DNA of 64,000 nucleotides from Bostrychus sinensis (Eukaryota; Chordata; Actinopteri; Gobiiformes; Eleotridae), in the NCBI GenBank assembly GCA_020698575.1, contig CM036243.1, positions 30,025,903-30,089,902 of the forward strand, written 5' to 3'. Every line of letters begins with the position of its first letter. Within the stretch, counting starts at the first letter, position 1. The position numbers were made by a program, and so were the translations under genes. This document shows, piece after piece, positions 22,351 through 31,750 of this stretch. The notes under the pieces were generated by a model that was given only the letters and a program-made list of their open reading frames with translations, was not told where the DNA came from and did not search any database.

Positions 22351-24694
22351 TACATTTAGATAAAAAACTGATCAATCATGGGTTGTTTGGAGATTAGATA
22401 TAGAGGCATGGATTATTTTAGATACTTTTATTTAACCAAGATAAAAGAAAAAACTAATTAAAAAATTGATTGTGCAAGAGTGTCCTGGCCAAGAGGCAGC
22501 AGCAAAGGTACACAAAAACTCAACACACATAACAGTACTTTCCATACAAATAATTAAAAGGCTTTTACATAAGTTACAATAAGTCAATTAAACTGTTACA
22601 AGTAAAAAATGCTTCAAATTCAGTTAAAGAAAATATTTTAAAGTGTCAAGTGAAACCAGATCATTCAGTTTTAGACAGACAATACAGATAAAACTTTTTT
22701 TTTTAAGATTTTGTCCCAGTCATCTCCTTTAACACGTGGCTTTCACACTGAAATTAAGACAAGGTCCAGTCTACACATTAAGGTGTTCATTTCATCACAT
22801 TTTGTCAACTTGCATCTAGAAATTTCTATCTGAAATATTGCTTTCTGTGTCAGATATCTCCACATTTTCCAGTCTTATACTCTTCTACAGTATATTTGGA
22901 AGGTTTTTACAGAAGGATTTGTTGATATATGATTCCTAGCCTGATCTATTGAGCATTTTAGTCATAAAAACATGGCAGTATTTTCTCATTTTACTGAAAT
23001 ACAGTATAAGCTATCTATAATCCCAGTTCATCTGATAATCACAAAATGAACCAAGAACCTGGCTCTATCCAATTTTCAGATTTAGTTTTAGAATGCAAAT
23101 TTGCACATATTTAAGTAGATAATGGGTAATTAAACAATACATTACTCAAAAGTTGCAATTCAATATTTTTTCTCTGCTGATGCTAGTAATCTATTGGAGG
23201 TTTCATAATGATATCTGTTAGTTAAAATACATTTAGAATAATGCAATAAAGCATGAAAAGTTAGTAACCAGTTAATTCATTATACAAACAAACGACTTCA
23301 ACAAGAATAAACACCACAAAGTTATAAACATTGTTACAAATACTGTTATTAGTGTTTGATTTTTGAGTAATAAGCTCCTGTGAATCACTGCCAAATTATA
23401 AACATTATTCAGTATCTATACACTCTTTATTCATAAAAATATTGTTAATTACATATCTTTTGCCTTTCTGCTGCTAAATAGATGTTCTAAAGTGTTACCA
23501 AAAATATTTCTCTATTAACCTGTAGCGTCTCGTCTTAAGTCTTTCTGGAGTTCAATAAGGTGCAGCAAACTCAAAAGTTTTTTTTACCAGTTCTGTGCAG
23601 AGTCCAGGTAAAGTGCTGTAGATATAAAGAAGGCAGGTCCAGGTATTGATTTATAAATTCAAACCTATTAATGTTTCAGTCTCTGGGAAGACAAAGATGT
23701 ACAGCTGACACGGGAAGTTTGAAGTTTGTTATGAACTGCAATGCACCATGGGAAACGGTACTCAAAGCAGGTGGAAGAGTTCATATAAATCAGACATTAA
23801 AGTAGCAGCAACAAGGTTTTTTTTGCTGGCATCAAAAGACAAACACAATTTATCTTAAAGGCTCACTCACCAAAGTCTGAGAATGAAAAAAAGTTTTAAA
23901 AATCTCTCCTCTTATTTTTATTCACATTTTATTTTGTTTAATGTCAGTGTTTGTGCTTTTTTCTGTCTCTGTTTTTCTTTTTTTCCTGCTGTTTTGTGAT
24001 GTAAGAAGTTGGAGCCAGCGCTGGATTTGGTATCTTTCTGGATGCCGCTTTCATTACTCCGGGGAATAAAGACGAAAGCTTGGACTCAAGCAGTGAAAGT
24101 GTCCCTGACCCAAATGGGACCTCTCCACTTTGTTCTAAACGAGTGATTGTTAGGAAAAAAAATTCAGTCCCTGCTCTAGTTTCCCCTCTGTCAAAAACAC
24201 AAATGAGGTCTGTCAGTCTAATTTTTCACAGATGACTGCTATTAACTGAATAATTACTAATTACAAGGAAAGAAAATCAGGAAGTGCCACAGTAATTTAA
24301 GTTCAAATGTAATGATTATTATTTCAAGTTCAGATCCAGAATCTTAAACCTTTTGCTCTGAGTTTAGGGTTAGACTAATGAAATCCTTCAGTTATTCCCA
24401 GCTCATTAAACACTGGGCTTATACATTGCTGATACTTATTTTTTCCCCTTTGTCTAGGTCAGGGTTCTGCAACCTATGGTTTTAGAGCGGCATGCGGCTC
24501 TTTAGCCCTGCTCTTGTGGCTCTTTGGATATCTAACATCTGGTTATGCAATAAAGGAAACGGACTGATTAGAAATACCACACACAAACACCAAGGATTAG
24601 TTACAGGATGTAACTCTAGTTCTCTGAGTGAGATAGTCAGTTCAGTATTTAACACAGTTCTTTGTTAGTTTTCAATTATTAATGACTACAGGCT
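22351..24694. other. Intergenic region between saraf and the minus-strand gene
   Basis: AT-rich, no gene recognised. It includes a dispersed repeat at 22857-23128 and, from about 23800, words (AAGTAGCAGCAACAAG, TTTTGTTTAATGTCAG, CTCATTAAACACTGGGCTT) that recur at 25165-25330, marking the downstream copy of a tandem duplication of the minus-strand gene's 3' part. Confidence 0.55.
22857..23128. repeat. Dispersed repeat shared with 53885-54190
   Basis: CACATTTTCCAGTCTTATAC, AAGGTTTTTACAGAAGGATT, ATTCCTAGCCTGAT and TGGCTCTATCCAATTTTCAG align in order with 53885-54190 near gpm6a. No coding frame or recognised family. Confidence 0.6.
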
Positions 24695-24862
24695 GTTTCA
24701 GTTCAGACCTCTAGGGTAGGCACGGGTCGATCAAGCGGAAGCGTCTTCTGATTTTCAAAAAACAGTCCCCGTTCTTCATCAGAGTACGGCTCCTCAACGA
24801 GTTGGACCGGAGTGTCCGCGTGAGAGGAACCAATACTGCAAGGAAATTATATCTGTTAGTAA
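24695..24862 (-). pseudogene. Duplicated relic exon of the neighbouring minus-strand gene
   Basis: On the minus strand an acceptor (TTTCCTTGCAG) is followed by a frame starting IGSSHADTPVQLVEE and reaching DRPVPTLEV before TGA. It aligns with the start of exon 3 of the gene at 25468-29491 (IGSFHIDNSVQLTEE to DRPMPTTED). Flanking intron and repeat sequence are also duplicated (24690-25160 against 26610-27110). The copy lies downstream of the gene's last exon, so it is either a relic or an alternative 3' exon. Confidence 0.65.
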
Positions 24863-24939
24863 GTGAAGGAGAATTAATACAGTTACAGTCTGAAATGTTC
24901 ATGTTGTTACATGTCTGCGTTCAAATGTAAAATGTGCCT

Positions 24940-25160
24940 CTTTTAACACAGGCCATGGTCAGTATTATTCAGCCCTCAGCTGCAGTAATTTGTTAGCAGT
25001 TATAAAAGTTAAAACATGCTCCACAATGTTTTCAGTAATTCTTCCATTCTTCACCTGCAAAAGCCTCCGGATCAGTGATGCTTGATGACCTCTGTGCTTT
25101 AATAGACTAAAATGAGCCTATCTTAGGACTAAACCAGGACTAAACTGAGACCAAATCAAG
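24940..25160. repeat. Dispersed repeat plus short TAAACCAGG tract, duplicated
   Basis: CAGTATTATTCAGCCCTCAG and GATGCTTGATGACCTCTGTG followed by AGGACTAAACCAGGACTAAA correspond to 26870-27110 in the same order. This is the intron-side part of the duplicated block. Confidence 0.6.
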
Positions 25161-25467
25161 AACTAAAGTAAAGTAGCAGCAACAAGTACCCATTTCATTT
25201 TGTTTAATGTCAGATTTGTGATTTCCTTATCTTTTTTCTGTGTCTGTTTTTCTTTTTTAGGGAGAGACTGGAGAGATCCCCTTCCTCATTAAACACTAGG
25301 CTTTTACATTGCTTTTTCCTTTTATCTAGGTTTAAGCAACGCTGCAATAGTGACTTTCCTAACAAGATTTTCCTCTGCCCTTGACTCAGCGTTGACAAGT
25401 TGTGTAGATCAACTGCAGATATCTGTGTTGTAGTGCGCTGATGGTGAAATGTGCTGTTCGTTGTCTT

Positions 25468-28400
25468 TTACTTGACTGTCTCTTCAGCTGACTGATTTTT
25501 CGCCATTGCCTTCTCCTTGCCCATTGTCTTGGCACCGCCCTAAGGCACACAGAGAAAAAAATCACAGAACCAAATGAACCAAACTTGCCCATTTTTCCTG
25601 CTTCTAACACATCAACTTTAGGGACAAAATGTTCACTTGCTGCCTCATATTTCCCACCCACGAACAAGTGCCATGGTGAAGAGACTGTACGTGTTCTAAC
25701 AGAAGACGTTTTATACTGGAGATTTGTGTTGAGTAATATTTAGTGTTTTCAAATCTAACCTTGGCTGAGTCCAGCTGAGTCTCTTGTCCTGGAGGTGGGA
25801 CTCTGTAGAAAACAGAGGATCTGAAAACTCGGTGATGTGTTGCAGTGGCAGTAGAAGTCGCCAGTTTAGGAGGCAGAGGGTGGAGCGGCTCATCCTCTTC
25901 AGGCTGCAGTGAGGGACAAAATTCAGTAAGCCATAGTGTGAAATAAAATATATTAGTAAATTGCATTTATCTTATGACTCTGGGGAAGGATTAACATAAA
26001 AGTGCACTATTAAATAAGGCAAAAGCTGGGACTAAACCAAAACTAAACCAGAACTACCGTATCCCAGGATTAAACCAGGAATAAAACAGGTCTAAACCAG
26101 GAATAACCCAGGAATAAACCAGGTCTTTGGAGTGCCACAAGAAGAAGCCTGCGTACCACCAGTATTCCCCGTACCTCAGTTTGAGAACCACTGCTATATT
26201 ATTAGTATGATTATACTGACTCGATCTCACGCACCTTGGGTCCAACAACTTTGGGCTTTGACTCGATGATGGTCACAGACCTCAAAATGTCTTCTATGTC
26301 TGAGCATTTTCACAACAAATTAGAGATATTTAATACAGCAGACCTTTTTTATTGGGGTTTTATGGTGATAAAATGTGTCTAACAATATCTATTTACGTAC
26401 CCACTGGCTCAGCTTCACTTTCAGGTAACTCGTCTTGTACGGGAGATGGGGCTGGCTGCACCACTTCTTTTGGCTCATTTACTATAAATTTTAAATAATG
26501 GTCTTCGAGAACTGGTGTGTGCTCTGTGACACTGTGGATGGCATAATCCTCGTCAAAGGGGATGGGTTCCATGTAATATGTGTTTGTAACGGGCTGGTCT
26601 GGGTCCTCTGTGGTAGGCATGGGTCGATCAGGTGAAAGCGTCTTGTGATTTTCCAAAAACGGTGCCCATTCTTCTCCAGAGAACAGCTCCTCAGTGAGTT
26701 GTACCGAATTGTCGATGTGAAAGGAACCGATGCTGCAAAGAAATGATATTTCATAGTAAGGGAAGGAGAATGAATACAGTTACAATCAGAAATGTTCACA
26801 TGTTGTTCCATATCGGAGTTATTTTGACTTAAGTTTGAAGTTAAAATGAAATGTTTGACTCTTTTAACGCAGGCCCTTGGCAGCATTATTCAGCCCTCAG
26901 CTTCGGTTCTTTGTGGAGCATCTTTTAACTTTTATAACTTCTGACAAATGTTTTCAGTAATTGTTAACACGCTTCTTACACCTCTGAACTGGAATCTGGC
27001 CCATTCTTCACTTGCTAAAGCCTCTAGCTCAGTGATGTTTGATGGCCTCTGTACTTTAATGTACTAAAATGAGCCTAAAATAGGACTAAACCAGGACTAA
27101 ACTAGACCACATCAGTTTAAAAACAGGACAAAACTAGGACTAACACTAGACAATACCAAGACTAATCAAGGACTAAACCAGGTCTAAACCTGGACTAAAC
27201 CTGGTCTAAAGCAGGACTAAAACAGGACTAAACCAACACTAAACCAAAACTAAAGCAGGACTTAACCAGGGACTAAACCAGGACTAAAGCAGGACTAAAC
27301 CAGAACTAAACCTGGACTAAACCAAGGACTAACCCAGGTCTAAACAGGACTAAAGCAGGATTAAACCAGTAATAAAACTAAATCAGGACATGAACAGTAA
27401 AAGACTCCCGACTACCACCAGAAAAAGCCTGCGTACCACCAACGGTACCCGTACCACAGTTTGAGAACCACTGCATTAAATAGACATTACAGATAGAATG
27501 TTATTAACACAGCGCTGTGAATATAATTATCAATGACAGAGGTGCTGCCCTCAGTCTCTGTGTGATTTTGAACATGTTTGGTGTGTGGCTGTTCACCTCC
27601 AAGCAGAGATATTTCTTGTATGTGTTTTTTGTGTCTTGTTGTGTGCCATTGTTTCAGACAATCCATCGACTTCGTTACAGCCAGCCGACACCTCCTCCTC
27701 CACTTCCTCATGCCGTTCTTCCTTCTGGGGCTGCAACCACATTTTACAAATTAGCAATCGTAGCTGAATTGTAGTTTAGTCCGAGTTTGTTGTGTAGTTT
27801 TCCAGGTTTCTTCCTATTTTGCAGTGGTAGTTGGTTTAAAGTTTGGTAGCCTAGCCAAACAGACCTACCCACTTTTTTTTTTGTTTTTGTCTTAAGCAGG
27901 AGGGTCTAGATCCCAGACCATAGAGAGTTGTTTCCAATTGTTTGGTTTGGAACTGGCCGATCACAGCCGTTTATCTGCACTGCTTCTTACAGGAGCGGAA
28001 AATTTCTCCTCTTCTCTGCTGAAATCGGCATTGTTCAGTTCAGTCCTCAAATGTTCTTTCTGCCATTTTAAAAGTGCTATATGATGCAAAACTGGCCTTT
28101 TCAGGGTTTTTTCTACCATGTTATAATGTTCCTTCCTTCATCAAAAACATACCTGGAGTTGTTTTGATACATTCGTGCCTGTTTAAGTAATCCTGGAGTC
28201 TCTGGTGCTGAGTTTCTGAGGCCTCAAAACGCTCTGTTCCACAAACCTCCGCCTCTCCCACGAACCCCGCCCATTCCAGAAAGCACTAACCAATCGACAA
28301 GCCCTCTACATCCAGTCTGATCTCATTCATTTATTAAAAAAATAGTGTACAGCTCTGTTTCCACTTATTCCTCACAGTTGTTTTTCAGTTTGTAGTGGCA

Positions 28401-29491
28401 CCATACAAAGTTTAAGGAAGTAAACAGCTTTTTTTCTTTGGTTCTGTTCAAAAGACGGTAACAGCTCTGCACTCTGCTGCCCTCTGCTGGTCTCTTCACC
28501 TGTTTCTTTATGACAGTAGTAAAGTAATTATTAGTAACGCTTTCTTTTCATCACATAATACTTTTAAAAGTTGTAAAACATCTAGGAGGTGACCAAGTTT
28601 GGTCTTAAAATGTAAATAAAAGCATAATATAACCACTTTAACAACAGCAAAGTCCAGCTGACGTCTGACGTAACAACCACATTCAAACTGACTTTTTCTT
28701 TCATCAACTGGCTTTTGCTGCTGTCCCCATTCAGAAATATGTACTCAGAAGTTGCTCATAATACTGCTTATTCTGGTGTTTTATACTCGTCTCTACCGCT
28801 GCGTTTATTGTCGAGTCTTTGTTTACATCCCACCCTCTGATTCTCTGACTGGTTACTCCGCCTGTAAGTCCTGTGTTTGGAAATCAAACTCAAACCAAGC
28901 GGTACTAGACTAACTTCTTTGTATAAAATAGAGAGAGCAGTCTGTCGGTCGTGATTCCTAATTTTAGGTCTATTTTTTGTTGTGGTATGACCTCATATCT
29001 CACTAATGCCGGTAAGTCTAACATAACAAATTCCACGTCAAGGATCAAGTTACAGTAACCAGGTATCAACGCATTTTTGAAGAGCAATTACCAGCAGCAA
29101 ATTAAATGATTTCATAACTTACCTTCATCAGTTCCTGGTCTGGCTCTCTTTTCCCACTGGTGTAGATTTTTTCACTTATCTTATGCACTTGAATCTCATT
29201 CAAAGCTGTGTTCAGATAATATTTATAGGTCTTTGGAGGCAGCTCTGGAGGAAGATTTTGTTGTGTTTCATTTTCATTTGACGTGGTAGTAGTAGAGTCA
29301 CGCTTTTTGCCAGCTTTGCGGCTTTTGGGGAAAATCATCTCTCGTAAGGAGCATTTCTCACGAGGAGAAGTCTCTTTTTGCACATTGGGCTCTGGTTGTT
29401 CTTGTTTTTTTCCTCCTGCTCCCGTCTTACGGTCCAAGCCATCACTCCCTTTGCGAGGCTTCTGCTTGGATTGTTGTTTTCCTTTTTCCAT
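25468..29491 (-). CDS. Unrecognised six-exon gene, 350-residue charged protein
   Basis: My model joins 29491-29123, 27730-27660, 26732-26401, 26299-26235, 25903-25760 and 25539-25468 (ATG to TAA). The six exons total 1053 nt and stay in phase, which supports the model, though the donor of exon 2 (GTCTGA) is weak. The N-terminal exon is Lys-rich and ends with ELPPKTYKYYLNTALNEI and KREPDQELMK. Exon 2 is Glu-rich (EERHEEVEEEVS). Exon 3 is acidic (MEPIPFDEDYAI, VLEDHYLKFIV). Exon 4 has GDIEDILRSVTIIES. Exon 5 has RSSVFYRVPPPGQ. The end is Lys/Ala-rich (EETVK). There is no signal peptide, membrane helix or known catalytic motif. I do not recognise the family. A 5' non-coding exon is likely, since an acceptor (TTTATACAG) lies 12 nt before the ATG. 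Confidence 0.6.
26000..26193. repeat. Partial hAT-type/11-bp array element
   Basis: GGGACTAAACCAAAACTAAA and GGTCTAAACCAGGAATAA are followed by the family end CAGTTTGAGAACCACTG at about 26176-26192. The opposite terminus is missing. It lies in the intron between exons 4 and 5 of the minus-strand gene. Confidence 0.6.
26870..27474. repeat. Dispersed repeat followed by a TAAACCAGGACTAAA array
   Basis: The first part (to about 27060) is the three-copy repeat of 20265 and 24940. From 27060 a dense tandem array of ACTAAACCAGG variants runs for about 330 bp and ends in the hAT-type terminus CAGTTTGAGAACCACTG (27458-27474). The usual left terminus is absent. It lies in the intron between exons 2 and 3 of the minus-strand gene. 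Confidence 0.75.
28072..28637. mobile_element. piggyBac-like MITE, about 566 bp
   Basis: TTAA flanks both sides (28068-28071 and 28638-28641). The ends AAGTGCTATATGATGC and (reverse complement) AAGTGGTTATATTATGC are imperfect inverted repeats. Internal words ACATACCTGGAGTTGTTTTG, CAAACCTCCGCC and CAATCGACAAGCCCTCTAC are shared with 60590-61140, and the ends with 40042-40589. No transposase. Confidence 0.75.
28690..28960. repeat. Dispersed repeat shared with 44850-45130
   Basis: CTGGCTTTTGCTGCTGTCC, TATTCTGGTGTTTTAT, GGAAATCAAACTCAAACC and ACTAGACTAACTTCTTTG align in order with a block in the last ndufs8 intron. No family recognised. Confidence 0.6.
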
Positions 29492-29639
29492 GATCAACCT
29501 AGGCTGTATAAACAAAATAAAATAGAGGTAGTGAGCAGTTACTTCACCTTCACATAATATTTCTACAACGGTCTTTTAATACCAACCAATAGCGCGCATT
29601 GACTAAGGACCCCATAAACAGATTGGTCGTGTCACGCCC

Positions 29640-31030
29640 TTTCTAAATATATATAGGTGCCTCGCCTGTGGCGAGGCATAATTGAAATTCAAAGATTTCT
29701 TCATTAGGCCCGAGCCCCCAGAGATGGCGTAGGGCCTATTGTGATTGAACAGCAGTGCACGTAAAACAGAGCGCGAAGCGCTCATCCCTCACCACACACT
29801 CATGTACACACTCATGGCATCGTGCACTTTCAGTGCATGTAGGTATGTGGTGGGAAAAACGCATATTTATAATTGTTCAGAGCTAAAGTAGCTCAATGGG
29901 CGAAGCCCATGCATAAGTCGTGCTCGTCAGTGACTCAGGAACCCCAATGAACAGGTAGCAATGCGCGCGAGCTTTCCGAAAATATATATATCAAGGTGGC
30001 CGCGAAAGCGGCTATATTGTTATTGTAAGGAATATTATTAGGCCCGAGCCCCAAGGGTGGCGCAGGGCCTATTGTGTCTGCACAGCAAAAATAAATTTGT
30101 ATGGGACGATAAAAATAAACTTTGTCATAGACAAACGAAATTTGGTACACACATCTATCACATGATGCTGATCAAAAAAGTCAATGATGGCCCCACCCCT
30201 TCTCCCATCCTGTTGCCATGGTGACGCCCCAAATATCCAGTTCAGCCAATGGGACGTCCCAGCGCTTACTTTGACGGAGCCAAACGAAATTTGGTACACA
30301 TATGCTTCATGTCCATACAAACAAAAAATTATATTGTGGCCACGCCCCCTGACCAACCGGAAGTCGGCCATCTTGGATTGATCATGTGACCCCCTGATTT
30401 GCAGCCTTCACATTTTAACGAACTCGTCTGAGGGCGTTTAAGTAAATGACCTCAAATTTTGTCAACATCATCAGAGGCGTCTGACCAAAAGTTGTTGAAG
30501 GTTTTGTAGAATATTAAACGGTGTTGCCACAGCACAGCCCCAAATTTCAGGTTTATTCTGTGGCTCGCTAACAACGCCTAATTTGTTATAACTCACACAT
30601 GCAGAGCCCAATGTGGACCAAATTTTAATCAGTTATTTACTCCCTGGACCTATGGGCATGAAAGAAGAAAAAATGCCAATTGCTGCAATAGCGCCCCCTG
30701 CAGAGTGAGGCAAAAATCCCTATGGAAGGGCAAAAATAAAGTTTATTGGAAATGTACGAAATTCGGCAGTGAAAACCATCAGGCCAAAACAATTAAAAAA
30801 GTCAATAGGACTCATGCTTTACCTTGTACGGTTTTGCCGCGGCAATGTCAGAAACTCCCCATTATATTCCAATGGGAATCCTATACAATGTAATCCTATG
30901 GAGCCACTGAATTATGTCACATTTGGTAAATTTTTAAAGAGCCACATCTAAAAATTTGGCAAGTTTTGGCAAATCTGCCCCAGCTCCGGGCGCGGCAGGC
31001 GAGGGCCTACCATCGCCGCTTGCGGCTATA
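29640..31030. mobile_element. Teleost 'GGCCCGAGC' repeat, two tandem heads
   Basis: ATTAGGCCCGAGCCCCCAGA (29705) and ATTAGGCCCGAGCCCCAAGG (30040), each followed by CAGGGCCTATTGTG or a variant, are the hallmark of a repeat very common in fish genomes. The block contains many short perfect hairpins with small loops (for example GCCTCGCCTGTGGCGAGGC, GCGCGAAGCGC, GGGCGAAGCCC, GCCGCGAAAGCGGC) and ends near GCGAGGGCCTACCATCGCC (about 31000). No intact ORF. Part of a plus-strand frame at 30705-30893 falls inside and is not a gene. Confidence 0.7.
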
Positions 31031-31050
31031 TTTTCTATTTTTAATAGTAC

Positions 31051-31430
31051 AGTGGTTCTCAAACTGTGGTACAGGTACCAATGGGGGTACGTGGGCAACT
31101 TCTAGTGCGACTCAGTAATCATTTTAAAAGGACTTTCCCCCCTCTTTTTTAGCCCTTCTCTGGATGGCAATTTATTTTAAAGTGTACCACTGCTTAGTCC
31201 TGGTTTAGTCCAGTTTTTGTACTTGTTTAGTCCTGGTTAAATGCTGGCTTAGACCTGGTTTAGTCCTGGTTAAGACATGTTTTGACTTAGACCAGTTTTT
31301 TCCTGGTTTTGTCAAATTTTAGTCCCTGTTTAGTCATGCTCCTTTTAATCCTTTAAAGTTGGTACTTTGAAAGCCAAATATTGTCTAAGGTTGTACTTGG
31401 TGTGAAAAGTTTGAGAATCACAGCAGCACT
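31051..31430. mobile_element. hAT-type element with 11-bp array
   Basis: The left end is CAGTGGTTCTCAAACTGTGG and the right end AAAAGTTTGAGAATCAC. The interior carries TTTAGTCCTGGTTAAATGC-type units. Flanking 8-mers do not match. It ends directly against the coding-like stretch at 31437-31750. Confidence 0.7.
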
Positions 31431-31436
31431 GAACCG

Positions 31437-31750
31437 GGCTGTACCTTGGCATGTCACTGTTGCCCCCACAGGTGACTAGTTCCCAGTTTCCGTGGGAGGC
31501 CAGGTAGTTTGCTGAGCCCATGCCATGTGTGTTTGTGGTGGAAAGTAGCGCTAAGACTGTGAAGTTGTTGCTGGTGTATCCATAAGATGTTTTAACCGCA
31601 GGGATGAGTGTTTTTTAAATAGTTTCTTCCATGGTTGGCCCACTCAACTGTTTTAAAAACCGACCACCTTGATCTGTGGTGACTGAATGGAAACTGTGTG
31701 TGAGGCATTTAAAGGTACAAAGTTTTAAATAGTTACAGTTTTTATTTAAC
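31437..31750 (-). pseudogene. Orphan coding-like stretch, unknown family
   Basis: On the minus strand, between TAG at about 31749 and the TE edge, a frame is open except for one TAA (31615-31617). It reads like real protein: HSVTTDQGGRFLKQLSG, then after the TAA LIPAVKTSYGYTSNNFTV, LALLSTTNTHGMG, ANYLASHGNWELVTCGG and NSDMPRYSPV. A possible acceptor (TTTCCATTCAG) lies upstream and a GTACAG donor after CCAAG at about 31459. I do not recognise the protein. It may be an exon, a retro-copied remnant, or part of an unlisted transposon gene. Confidence 0.4.

Noticed and set aside
26491..26886. 131-codon minus-strand frame with its own start
   Set aside because: Alternative frame over exon 3 of the minus-strand gene; the +1-phase frame (IGSFHID) is the one conserved in the duplicate and continuous with the next exons.
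27487..27774. Plus-strand frames over the Glu-rich exon
   Set aside because: Complement of the minus-strand exon at 27660-27730; the Pro/Ser-rich translation is a by-product.
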